A program made the position numbers and the translations under genes. A stretch of DNA of 34,046 bases from Pseudomonadota bacterium (GTDB taxonomy: Bacteria; Pseudomonadota; Gammaproteobacteria; Burkholderiales; SG8-39): assembly GCA_021811085.1 (NCBI GenBank), contig JAJZPQ010000037.1:1-34046 (forward strand). The letters are read 5' to 3'. Of this stretch, positions 1 through 8,197 are shown piece after piece. Position 1 is the first letter of the stretch. Every line of letters starts with the position of its first letter. The notes beneath the pieces were generated by a model. The model was not told the origin of the DNA, ran no database searches, and saw nothing but the letters and a program-made list of their open reading frames with translations.

Positions 1-2
1 AC

Positions 3-1778
3 CTGCGCCTGCTGCGCTACGTAACACCCTATTGGCGCATGTTCGCCCTGTCTATCCTGGCGATGGTGCTGGTGGCGGCGACCGAGCCCTTGTTTCCGGC
101 ATTGATGAAGCCGCTGCTGGACGGCAGTTTCGTCAACAAGGATCCGGCGACGATCCGCTACATACCGTTTGCCCTGGTCGGATTGTTCCTGGTGCGCGGC
201 GTATTCGGCTTTGCCAGCGACTACGCTTTGGCCTGGGTGGCGAACCGCGTGGTGTTCGATTTGCGCGGCGAAATGTTTGGTCGCCTGGTCAATCTGCCTA
301 CGCGCTATTACGACGACGCTACCTCGGGCGCGCTCATCTCCAAGGTTTCCTACGATGTGACCGGCGTCACCGCGGCTGCGACCACGGTGCTGACGGTGAT
401 GGTGCGCGACAGCCTCACCGTGGCCGGACTGCTCGCCTGGATGTTCTACCTCGACTGGAAGCTGTCGCTGATCACCCTGGTTATAGGGCCGCTCATCGCC
501 GTAGTGATCCAGGCATTCAGCAGCCGCCTGCGCCAGGTGAGCCGCGACGCGCAGCAGGCGATGGGCGACATTACCCACGTACTGGACGAGGCGATCGAGT
601 GCCACAAGGTGGTGAAGGTATTCGGCGGCCAGGAGTACGAGCGGCAGCACTTCGGTGCGGCGATCAAGCGCATGCGCAATTTCGCCATGCGCCAGACCAT
701 TGCCGCCGGAGCGTCGGTGCCGCTGGTGCAGGTCTGCGCCGCCATCGCCGTCGCCGTCATCGTTTACTACTCCACCCAGCAAGGCGCGGTGGTCGGGGTG
801 ACCGTGGGCAGTTTCGTCTCGTTCATGACTGCGACGCTCATGCTGCTCTCCCCGCTCAAGCGCCTGACCGGCGTCAATGCTTCGCTGCAGCGCGGCCTGG
901 CCGCGGCCGAAAGCATTTTCTCGTTCGTCGACGAAGCACCCGAGGAAGACAGCGGTACGCGCAGTTTAGGCCGCGCGCAAGGCCGCATCGAATTCGAGCA
1001 TTTGAGCTTCTCCTATCCCAACGCCGTCCGACCGGCGCTGGTCGACATCGACCTTGTCATTGCGCCGGGGGAGACCGTTGCGCTGGTGGGCGGCTCGGGC
1101 GGCGGCAAGACCACGCTGGCGAACCTGATCCCGCGCTTCTATCAGCCCAGTGCCGGGCGCATTCTGCTCGACGGAACCGATATCCGCACCCTGACTTTGG
1201 CCAGTTTGCGCGCCAATATCGCGCTGGTCAGCCAGGACGTGGTGCTGTTCAACGATACGGTTGCGGCCAACATCGCCTACGGCCCATTGTCCGGAGCCAG
1301 CGAGGCCGAGATCGCCGCCGCCGCAGAGGCGGCGCATGCGATGCAGTTCATCCGTGAAATGCCGCAGGGCATGCAGACCATGATAGGCGAGAACGGCGTA
1401 CGCCTTTCGGGCGGACAGCGCCAGCGCCTGGCGATCGCACGCGCCCTGCTGAAAAACGCGCCGGTGCTGATTCTGGACGAGGCCACATCGGCCCTCGATA
1501 CCGAGTCGGAGCGCGTGGTGCAGGCGGCGCTGGATGTCCTGATGCAGGGCCGCACCACGCTGATCATCGCCCACCGTCTGTCCACCATCGAGAAGGCGGA
1601 TCGCATCGTGGTGCTGCAACAAGGCAGGATTGCCGAAACCGGCTCGCATGCCGAGCTGCTCGCGCATAACGGGCTGTACGCGCATCTATACAAGATCCAG
1701 TTCGCCGTTGAAGACCCTGCGGCACAGCAGCAGCCCGATCCGACGCACACCCGCGACAGGCCTTGCGCGGCTATTTGA
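3..1778 (+). CDS. msbA: Lipid A export ABC transporter MsbA (5' end cut by window)
   Basis: This is a half-transporter that flips lipid A-core across the inner membrane using ATP. The first ATG in the window is at 39, but the frame is open to the left edge, and the upstream codons read LRLLRYVTPYWR, typical of the MsbA N-terminus, so the true start lies outside the window. Numbering from 39, residues 1-300 form the hydrophobic transmembrane domain. The nucleotide-binding domain has a Walker A (GGSGGGKTT, about 351-359), an ABC signature (LSGGQRQR, from 456), a Walker B (LILDEATSALD, from 477) and an H-loop (IIAHRLST). It is the first visible gene of a + strand glycosyltransferase operon, and the next gene starts 14 bp after its stop. 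The LPS context supports MsbA over a generic multidrug exporter. Confidence 0.93.
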   Translation: MRLLRYVTPYWRMFALSILAMVLVAATEPLFPALMKPLLDGSFVNKDPATIRYIPFALVGLFLVRGVFGFASDYALAWVANRVVFDLRGEMFGRLVNLPTRYYDDATSGALISKVSYDVTGVTAAATTVLTVMVRDSLTVAGLLAWMFYLDWKLSLITLVIGPLIAVVIQAFSSRLRQVSRDAQQAMGDITHVLDEAIECHKVVKVFGGQEYERQHFGAAIKRMRNFAMRQTIAAGASVPLVQVCAAIAVAVIVYYSTQQGAVVGVTVGSFVSFMTATLMLLSPLKRLTGVNASLQRGLAAAESIFSFVDEAPEEDSGTRSLGRAQGRIEFEHLSFSYPNAVRPALVDIDLVIAPGETVALVGGSGGGKTTLANLIPRFYQPSAGRILLDGTDIRTLTLASLRANIALVSQDVVLFNDTVAANIAYGPLSGASEAEIAAAAEAAHAMQFIREMPQGMQTMIGENGVRLSGGQRQRLAIARALLKNAPVLILDEATSALDTESERVVQAALDVLMQGRTTLIIAHRLSTIEKADRIVVLQQGRIAETGSHAELLAHNGLYAHLYKIQFAVEDPAAQQQPDPTHTRDRPCAAI

Positions 1779-1792
1779 GGCGGCAGCAGGCG

Positions 1793-2878
1793 ATGCACAT
1801 TGTTCACACCGAGTCCTCCTGCGGTTGGGGCGGGCAGGAAATCCGCGTGCTGGAGGAGGCGGCCGGCATGCTCGCGCGCGGCCATCGCGTGACCCTGTTG
1901 TGCCCGCACGAGGCTCCGATTTACACGGAAGCGGCGAAGCGCGGCGTGCCCGCGGTGGCATTGCCGATCGCGCGCAAAGGCTTGACCGGGATCGGCGCCA
2001 TGCGCGCCTGGCTAAGCGGCAACCGCTGCGATGTGCTGAACAGCCACAGTTCGACCGACAGCTGGCTGGCTGCGCTTTCGCTCCTGGGCCTGCGCGCGCG
2101 TCCGGCGCTGGTGCGCACGCGCCACATCTCGGCCCCCATCCCGGACAATATCGCCTCGCGCTGGCTTTACCAGTCGGCTACGCGCCAAATCGTCACTACC
2201 GGGGAGCGCCTGCGTGAGCAGCTGATCCGCGACAATCGCTTTCGCCCGGAGGCTATCGTTTCGGTGCCTACCGGAATAGATTTGACGCGCTTCGTGCCGG
2301 GAGATCGGACGCAGGCGAAGATGAGCCTGCACCTGGATCCGGCACAAGCCTGCATCGGCCTTGTCGCCACGATGCGCAGCTGGAAAGGGCACCGCTACCT
2401 GGTGGACGCTTTCGCCGGCATGAAACCGGACAATACGCGTCTGCTCATGGTCGGCGACGGGCCGGGCCGGGACAATTTGCGCGAGCAGGTGGCGCGCCTG
2501 GGCCTGGAACAACGCGTACTCATGCCGGGCAACCAGGCCGAAGTGACGCCCTGGCTGCAGGCGCTGGACGTATTCGTTCTGCCTTCTTATGCCAACGAAG
2601 GTGTGCCGCAGGCGCTGATGCAGGCCATGGCTGTGGGCGTGCCGGTGATTTCCACGCCTGTAGGCAGCATAGAGGAGTTGGTGCAACACGAGGCAACCGG
2701 GCTGATGGTGCCGCCGCAGGACGCGGACGCGCTGCGCGCGGCCATTGAGCGCTTGCTGAATGAGCCGGCGCTGGGACAGCGCTTGGCGCAGGCCGCGCGC
2801 GCGCGGGTGCACAGCCGCTACTCGCGCGAGCGCATGCTCGACAGCATGGAAGCGATTTTCCGCAGGCTGACTGCATGA
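1793..2878 (+). CDS. Glycosyltransferase family 4 (GT-B fold)
   Basis: This is a predicted retaining sugar transferase of 361 residues acting on the cytoplasmic face of the inner membrane in LPS assembly. The N-terminus (MHIVHTESSCGWGGQE) has the Gly-rich acceptor-side loop of GT4 enzymes. The C-terminal nucleotide-sugar domain has GLVATMRSWKGHRYLVDAF and, near residue 269, EGVPQALMQAMAVGVP. The EX7E motif ends in Gln instead of the second Glu, a variant position in this family. An in-frame TTG at 1763 would extend it by ten residues into msbA. ATG 1793 is preferred because the conserved beta strand begins there. It overlaps the next gene by 4 bp (ATGA), so translational coupling is likely. 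The donor and acceptor cannot be told from sequence. Confidence 0.88.
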   Translation: MHIVHTESSCGWGGQEIRVLEEAAGMLARGHRVTLLCPHEAPIYTEAAKRGVPAVALPIARKGLTGIGAMRAWLSGNRCDVLNSHSSTDSWLAALSLLGLRARPALVRTRHISAPIPDNIASRWLYQSATRQIVTTGERLREQLIRDNRFRPEAIVSVPTGIDLTRFVPGDRTQAKMSLHLDPAQACIGLVATMRSWKGHRYLVDAFAGMKPDNTRLLMVGDGPGRDNLREQVARLGLEQRVLMPGNQAEVTPWLQALDVFVLPSYANEGVPQALMQAMAVGVPVISTPVGSIEELVQHEATGLMVPPQDADALRAAIERLLNEPALGQRLAQAARARVHSRYSRERMLDSMEAIFRRLTA

Positions 2879-4125
2879 TGCCTGCCGCGCAAGACCGATC
2901 CGCGCGCAGCGGCGGCATGACGATGAAGACTTGGGTGCGCCTGCTGCCGCTCGCCGTGTTTCTGTTCATTCTGCCTTTTCCGGGTACGGTGAGCTTGCGC
3001 CTGCTTGCGCTTACCGCCGGCTTGGTCGTATGCATCTGGAGCTGGCGCAGGGATGGTTTTCCGCAAATTCCGGCGAAGCTGATGCTGCTGTTCTGGCTGG
3101 GCTGCGCTTTGTTTTCCCTCTTCACTGCGGTGGATCTGGCCTATTCGCTGGTCGAGATCAAGAACGAAATTGTATATGCCATGGTTGCGTTCGTCGGTTT
3201 CCTCACGCTGACGCGATCGCGCGCGGACGCCGCCGTGCTCGTCACGGCCTTGATCCTGGGCAGCCTGGTGCTCGCCGCGTTGGCTTTGTGGGAGTTTGTC
3301 TTGTCGGATTCGACGTCGTGGAACGAGTTCGGGCGTGCCGGCGGTTCGGGCAGTTACAGCACCTATTTGCTCGCGCTGCTTCCGGCTTTGCTTTGGGCGG
3401 GCAGCGTGCTGCGGCATCGGCACCGCTGGAGCCTGATTGCGGGCCTGATTGCGCTGCAATTGGTGGTTGCTGCGCTGGCTGGGCAGCGCGCGTTTTGGCT
3501 GGCGTTTGCGCTGCAGGCGCTATTGGCGCTGTACCTGCTGCGCGCGCGCGGCTTCATCGCGATTTCGGCGGCGCGCGTGCGCGCCCTCGGCGTTGCTGCC
3601 GTGGTTCTGTGCGTGCTGGCGATAGCAGGTGCGGCGGTAAAGCGCGATACGATAGCCTGGACGCAGGATCCGCGCCTTGCGACCTGGCCCGCGGTCACCG
3701 AGCGGATTCTGGAGCATCCCCTGAGTGGCAAAGGCTTTGGCCGGGAGGTCATGAAAAAGGCCTACCCGGATCTGCTGTCCGCGAAAAATCCCGAGGTCTG
3801 GCACGCGCACAATCTGTTTCTGAATTACGGCATGTCGTTGGGAATTCCGGGGATGATCGCAATTCTGCTGCTGTTCTTCGCGCTGCTGCGAAAATTCTGG
3901 GAGCTGAGCCAGGCCGAGGATCGTGTGGTCGCCATGGCGGGCATCTGCGGCGTGCTGCTGGTAACCGGGGTGGTCGCGCGCAACCTGACCAATGATTTCT
4001 TCGTGCGCGATCTGGCGCTGCTGTTCTGGTCGATCGCCGGCATGTTTCTCGGCTATGCGCAGCATGCGCGCAAAGGGCCGGACGCAGACGGGCGCTGCGA
4101 TGCGCAGCGCGATGCCGGAATCTGA
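2875..4125 (+). CDS. O-antigen ligase / polymerase-like membrane protein (Wzy_C family)
   Basis: This is a polytopic inner-membrane protein of 416 residues, rich in Leu/Ala/Val helices along its length. It has a large hydrophilic stretch near residues 250-315 holding the family signature VWHAHNLFLNYGMSLG, in which H312 lies in the periplasmic-loop His motif of O-antigen ligases and polymerases. WaaL ligases move undecaprenyl-PP-linked glycan onto lipid A-core; Wzy polymerases extend the repeat unit. The two cannot be separated by sequence alone. The position among core glycosyltransferases favours WaaL, but no other Wzy candidate is in the window. The first ATG overlaps the previous stop; an internal Met at about residue 17 is an alternative start closer to the first helix. 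Confidence 0.85.
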   Translation: MMPAAQDRSARSGGMTMKTWVRLLPLAVFLFILPFPGTVSLRLLALTAGLVVCIWSWRRDGFPQIPAKLMLLFWLGCALFSLFTAVDLAYSLVEIKNEIVYAMVAFVGFLTLTRSRADAAVLVTALILGSLVLAALALWEFVLSDSTSWNEFGRAGGSGSYSTYLLALLPALLWAGSVLRHRHRWSLIAGLIALQLVVAALAGQRAFWLAFALQALLALYLLRARGFIAISAARVRALGVAAVVLCVLAIAGAAVKRDTIAWTQDPRLATWPAVTERILEHPLSGKGFGREVMKKAYPDLLSAKNPEVWHAHNLFLNYGMSLGIPGMIAILLLFFALLRKFWELSQAEDRVVAMAGICGVLLVTGVVARNLTNDFFVRDLALLFWSIAGMFLGYAQHARKGPDADGRCDAQRDAGI

Positions 4126-4130
4126 ACGCC

Positions 4131-5333
4131 ATGTTCCGGGGCAGTGTGTATCAGGTCAATCTGCAGAGTCGGTTCGGCGGCGGCGAAGTCTATACGCGTT
4201 TTTTCAGCCTGACGCTGAGGGATCTGGGCTATCGGGTGGTGCTGTTCGTCAGCCGCAAGGCGGATTTTTGGACGGCGCTCCTCCCCGCGGGCGTGGAACT
4301 CGTGCGCGTGGATGGTCCTGCCGACATCCTGCAGCGGCTGCCGCAGGAGCGGTCTTTGATCCTGACCCAGACGGCGCTCGACGCGGCCACGGCACAACAG
4401 GTGGCCCAACGGCATGTGCTGTGCGGCTTCGTGCATATGCCGCTGTATGAGCGCAATCCGCCCGGACTGAGTCACTATCACCTACTGCTGCCGGTGTCGC
4501 GCCACGTGTTGGACAGCATCGGCTCGCACGGCTACCAGAACGTTTATGCCGAGCCGCTCTACGCTGTGGCCGCCCCGCTGCACACCGCGCCGGGCGAGAC
4601 TCTGGTCGCGCGCTCCGAATATGACTGGGACCGGCGCAAGCTGCGCGACCGCCTGCTCGGACTGGCCGAGCCCTGGTGGCGCAAACGCCGGCCGTTGAGG
4701 GCGTTCAGGAAAAGACCCGGAATCACGTTGGGCATAGTCTCGCGCCTGACGCCGATCAAGCAGTTTCCGCTGATGTTCGGCATTCTCGCGCCGATACTGG
4801 CCCGCTACCCGCAGGTGAATCTGGATATATTCGGCAGCGGCGGTTACGCTTCGGTGTGTGATTTGCGCGCGAGCCTGGCGCCGGCGCGAAAGCAGGTGCG
4901 CTTCTGGGGGCACCAGCCCAACGTGGCCGCGGTCTATCCGCAGCTCGACTACGTGTTGAGCGGATTGCCGGAAAAGGAGGCGCTGGGGCTGAATCTGATC
5001 GAGGCCCAGTATTGCGGCACGCCGGTGCTGGCGGTGCATGCGCCGCCTTTCACCGAAACCGTCATCGAAGCGCAGACCGGGTTTTTCTTTGCCGATCCGC
5101 GCCAGGACGGCGGCGAGTCGTTCGCGCGGCTGCTCCAACGGCTCGTTGCCGGTGCGCCGCGTTCGGACCCGCGCCGGGCGACAGCCCACTTGCAGCGATT
5201 TTCCGTAGCGGCCTATCGCGCGCGGGTGGCGCAGCTGCTCGCCGCTGTCGCGCAAATGCAGGACGGGCTAGCATGCGCCAATCCGGGGACGCAGCCAAAG
5301 CTGCCGCCAAAGGAGGGAGAGCCGAATGACTAA
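4131..5333 (+). CDS. Glycosyltransferase family 4
   Basis: This is a predicted GT-B sugar transferase of 400 residues. The N-terminus has the SRFGGGEVYTRFF acceptor loop. The donor domain starts near residue 200 (LGIVSRLTPIKQFPLMFGIL), followed by LDIFGSGGY, and then a complete EX7E motif in GLPEKEALGLNLIEAQ near residue 285. The middle (about 155-195) is unusually rich in Arg and Trp, consistent with peripheral contact with acidic phospholipid. The start is 5 bp after the membrane protein gene. The 3' end overlaps the next gene by 8 bp and carries that gene's ribosome-binding site. The product is probably a core or outer-core transferase; the substrate is not determinable. Confidence 0.85.
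   Translation: MFRGSVYQVNLQSRFGGGEVYTRFFSLTLRDLGYRVVLFVSRKADFWTALLPAGVELVRVDGPADILQRLPQERSLILTQTALDAATAQQVAQRHVLCGFVHMPLYERNPPGLSHYHLLLPVSRHVLDSIGSHGYQNVYAEPLYAVAAPLHTAPGETLVARSEYDWDRRKLRDRLLGLAEPWWRKRRPLRAFRKRPGITLGIVSRLTPIKQFPLMFGILAPILARYPQVNLDIFGSGGYASVCDLRASLAPARKQVRFWGHQPNVAAVYPQLDYVLSGLPEKEALGLNLIEAQYCGTPVLAVHAPPFTETVIEAQTGFFFADPRQDGGESFARLLQRLVAGAPRSDPRRATAHLQRFSVAAYRARVAQLLAAVAQMQDGLACANPGTQPKLPPKEGEPND
5309..5316 (+). promoter_or_regulatory. Strong Shine-Dalgarno for the FkbM gene
   Basis: AAAGGAGG sits nine bases before ATG 5326 and lies inside the coding end of the previous glycosyltransferase. It is one of the few near-consensus ribosome-binding sites in this operon and it fixes the start of the methyltransferase. 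Confidence 0.7.
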
Positions 5334-6051
5334 GCTACTGCAAAAGCATTGGCGCCGCCTGAAGCGCTCCGTGTCGCGGCGTTTCCGGGAACAGCTGTTG
5401 CCGCGCGGGTACCGCAGGTTGGGCACGCGTTATGGCGGATGGTGGGTCGATGCGCGCTGGTTAAGCAGCGCCCCGCTGCTGATCGATTGCGGCCTGGGCG
5501 AGGATATCAGTTTCCCCCTGGCCTTCCTGCAGGCCTTCGGCGGGAAGGTTGTAGGTGTGGAACCCAATCCTCGCAGCCTGAACTATTGCCGCGACCGGGT
5601 GCCGGGCGCCATGTCAGTATTGCCCAAGGCGTTCTGGTCGGAGCCGGGAAAAAAGCTGGAGTTCCACCTGCCGCGTCCGCAGCAGGAATTGCCCAAGGGC
5701 GCCGACGGCGTCTCGGGTAGCCTGGACGGCAGCCACGAATATGCCGGCGGCAGCCGGCTCGAAGTCGAAACGACGTCGCTGGCTGAAATCCTGAGCCAGC
5801 AGGCGCGTGCCGAATGCGACGTGTTGAAGCTGGATATCGAGGGCGCGGAGTACGAAGTTCTGAGTGAACTATGCAGCAGCGGCGAGATCCGCAAGGCCGG
5901 CCAGGTCCTGGTGGAGTTTCACCACAAGGTGACGCGGCACACGCACGCGGACACGCAGCAGGCGGTAGCGCAGATGCAGCGCTGCGGCTTTCGCCTGGTG
6001 CATACGGAAGACCGCAATTACATATTCCGCAGGCAGGATCTTGGCCGCTAA
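5326..6051 (+). CDS. FkbM family SAM-dependent methyltransferase
   Basis: This is a 241-residue protein with the FkbM fold. The SAM-binding motif appears as LLIDCGLGEDISFP (about 49-62), replacing the more usual VDVGAN, followed by KVVGVEPNPRSLNY. The C-terminal family hallmark is DVLKLDIEGAEYEVLSEL near residues 165-182. FkbM enzymes O-methylate a hydroxyl, often on a sugar, so a role in decorating the LPS glycan is inferred from its place between glycosyltransferases. The first 40 residues are strongly basic (KHWRRLKRSVSRRFRE), compatible with membrane-surface binding. It overlaps both neighbours (8 and 11 bp). The acceptor sugar is unknown. Confidence 0.85.
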   Translation: MTKLLQKHWRRLKRSVSRRFREQLLPRGYRRLGTRYGGWWVDARWLSSAPLLIDCGLGEDISFPLAFLQAFGGKVVGVEPNPRSLNYCRDRVPGAMSVLPKAFWSEPGKKLEFHLPRPQQELPKGADGVSGSLDGSHEYAGGSRLEVETTSLAEILSQQARAECDVLKLDIEGAEYEVLSELCSSGEIRKAGQVLVEFHHKVTRHTHADTQQAVAQMQRCGFRLVHTEDRNYIFRRQDLGR

Positions 6052-7045
6052 GCCGCCGTCATTTCTGATCATTAACGTTTCCCGCATCGGCGATACGCTT
6101 CTGGTGACGCCCGCGATTCGTGCAGTCGCCAAGGCATTCCCCGGCGCGGCCATTACTTTCATGGGCCATCCGCAGCGCTGCGAAGTGGTGCGCCATCTGC
6201 CGTTCATCGCCGCGGTGAAGGGCATTACCAAGAATTGGGCCTGGCTGCTCGGCCATGGGCGTGCGCAGGCTTACGATTTCGCCATCGTGTACGGTTTTGA
6301 TTTGCCGCTGGTGAAATATGCGCTGCGGGTGGCGCAACGCGTGGTGGCATTCCGGCAGAAAGACGCCGCGATCAATCAGCGGCTGTATCGCGCGGTGGAA
6401 CCCCCGCCGTTTCAGTCCATGCACTCGGCGCGTATTCCCCTGCTGCTGACGCAGGCGCTGAACATCGAAGCGGACGGCTATCGTCTCGCCTATGCGGTGA
6501 CGGAGCAAGAGCGCACCTGGGCGCAGTCCTTCCTGCGGCAGCAGGTGCCGGCGGGGAAGCGCCCGCTGATCGGCCTGCAGGCGGCGAGCTTTCCGACCAA
6601 GGCTTATAGAGATTGGCCGGTGCGCCATTTCGCGGCCTTGTGCGACAAAGTTCTATCGGCTTATCCGCAAGCGCATTTTCTGCTGCTGGGAGGCAAGGAA
6701 GAGTCGGCCAAAATAGCGAAATTGGAACAGCACCTGGGTGCGCACGCTACGGTGGTGGCGGGAAAACTCAGCTTGCGCCAGACCGCGGCCTTGATGCAGC
6801 AGCTCGACCTGTACGTGGGCGTGGACACAGGCCCGACCCACCTGGCCGGGGCGATCGGCGTACCCATGGTCGCGCTTTATCATTGTTATTCGCCGGGACG
6901 GCTGCTGGCGCCGCTGGAGCGGGAGAAGTTGCAGATAATCGAGCATCCGGCCCTGGACGCGGGCGGCACGATTGAGTCCGAAATGGCGGAAATTTCAGTC
7001 GAACGCGTCTGGGCAGCGGTTCAAGGTCTGCTGAAAAACACCTAG
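6041..7045 (+). CDS. Glycosyltransferase family 9 (heptosyltransferase-like)
   Basis: This 334-residue protein belongs to the ADP-heptose:LPS heptosyltransferase family. The N-terminal FLIINVSRIGDTLLVTPAIR carries the GD motif of GT9 enzymes. The C-terminal half has IGLQAASFPTKAYRDWP, FLLLGGKEE and YVGVDTGPTHLAGAIGVPMVALY, the conserved donor-binding D-T/S-x-x-H segment. It starts at a TTG that overlaps the previous stop by 11 bp; no ATG lies near the conserved start, and AGGCAGG just upstream can serve as a ribosome-binding site. It probably adds a heptose or a related sugar to the core. It is a paralogue of the GT9 at 10048 and of WaaC at 24289. Confidence 0.85.
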   Translation: MAAKPPSFLIINVSRIGDTLLVTPAIRAVAKAFPGAAITFMGHPQRCEVVRHLPFIAAVKGITKNWAWLLGHGRAQAYDFAIVYGFDLPLVKYALRVAQRVVAFRQKDAAINQRLYRAVEPPPFQSMHSARIPLLLTQALNIEADGYRLAYAVTEQERTWAQSFLRQQVPAGKRPLIGLQAASFPTKAYRDWPVRHFAALCDKVLSAYPQAHFLLLGGKEESAKIAKLEQHLGAHATVVAGKLSLRQTAALMQQLDLYVGVDTGPTHLAGAIGVPMVALYHCYSPGRLLAPLEREKLQIIEHPALDAGGTIESEMAEISVERVWAAVQGLLKNT

Positions 7046-7072
7046 AGTCGCTTACACCGAAGCACGCACATA

Positions 7073-8188
7073 TTGAACGCATCAAACCAGAAAATCGCCC
7101 TGGTCATCACCAACCTCAGAGGCGGTGGCGCCGAAAAAGCCTTCCTCAAGCTCGCTCTGCTGCTCGGGCGCAGAGGGCATGAGCTGCATCTGTTTCTTTT
7201 GGAAAACATCGTCGAGCACGAGCCGGACCCCGCCATCCGGCTTCATGCCCTGACCGCGCTGGGGCGCGCGCAGGGCAAAGGTTTCCTCGGCAAGCGACTG
7301 GCTGCGGCCCGGCTGCGGCGACTGTTCCGGCAACAAGAGGCCGAACGGCCGTTTGACTTCACCTTGGCGACGCTGCCTTACGCAGACGAGGTGGTGCATC
7401 TCGCCGGACTGCCGCGAGTGTGGCACCGCATTGCCAATACGTTGTCGCTGGAAATCGAAAACTTGCGGCGCAGCAGCCCGGCAAAGGCTGCGCGCCGCCT
7501 GGCCCGCTATCGCCGGCTTTACGATGGGAAAAATCTGATCGCGGTATCCGAAGGCGTGGCGGAGGACCTGCGGCATGAACTGGGTTTGCGCGCTGCCAAT
7601 ATCGTGCGCTTGTACAACCCCTTCGATCTCGACGAAATCCGCCACCTGGCCGCGGAACATCCCGCCGGCCTGCCGCATGAACCTTATATCGTGCACGTCG
7701 GCCGCTTCGCGCCGCAGAAAAGGCACGATCTGTTGCTTCATGCGTGGAAGATCGCCGCATTGCCGCATAGGCTCGTGCTGCTGACGCCGACCAGCTCTGC
7801 GCTCGCTGCCTTGATCGCCGAATCCGGCGCGGCGGACAGCGTCGTCGTCGCGGGCTTTCAGCAAAATCCCTATCCCTGGATCCGCGCCGCCGACGCGCTG
7901 GTGCTGTGTTCGGATTACGAAGGGCTGCCGAATGTGCTGATCGAGGCGCTGATCTGCGGCACCCAGATCGTCAGCACCGATTGCCCTTCAGGGCCGCGGG
8001 AAATCATGGCCGGAGCGCTGCGGCGCTTCCTCGTGCCCACCGGGGACGCGCAAGCGCTCGCGGCGGCATTGCGCGAAGCGGTCGGCAATCCGGTTTCCAT
8101 CTCCGAGGACAATCTCGCCCGCTTTTCGGCCGATACGGTGGCGCAGGGGTATGAAGACCTGCCCGCCCGCTGGCGCGAACCCGGGTAA
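7073..8188 (+). CDS. Glycosyltransferase family 4
   Basis: This 371-residue GT-B enzyme begins IALVITNLRGGGAEKAFLKLA, the Gly-rich acceptor loop common in LPS and capsule GT4 enzymes. The donor domain has IVHVGRFAPQKRHDLLLHAW (about 205-224) and a full EX7E motif in DYEGLPNVLIEALICG near 282-297, followed by ST-DCPSGPREIM. The start is taken as TTG 7073, since no ATG or GTG is available before the conserved strand and no clear ribosome-binding site is seen. The 27-bp gap to the previous gene is the largest in this operon, so weak separate initiation is possible. The sugar specificity cannot be assigned. Confidence 0.83.
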   Translation: MNASNQKIALVITNLRGGGAEKAFLKLALLLGRRGHELHLFLLENIVEHEPDPAIRLHALTALGRAQGKGFLGKRLAAARLRRLFRQQEAERPFDFTLATLPYADEVVHLAGLPRVWHRIANTLSLEIENLRRSSPAKAARRLARYRRLYDGKNLIAVSEGVAEDLRHELGLRAANIVRLYNPFDLDEIRHLAAEHPAGLPHEPYIVHVGRFAPQKRHDLLLHAWKIAALPHRLVLLTPTSSALAALIAESGAADSVVVAGFQQNPYPWIRAADALVLCSDYEGLPNVLIEALICGTQIVSTDCPSGPREIMAGALRRFLVPTGDAQALAAALREAVGNPVSISEDNLARFSADTVAQGYEDLPARWREPG

Positions 8189-8197
8189 ACTCGAACC

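Noticed and set aside
32-1357. Overlapping + strand frame of 441 codons within msbA
   Set aside because: Arg-rich and motif-free; the msbA frame carries all ABC transporter motifs.
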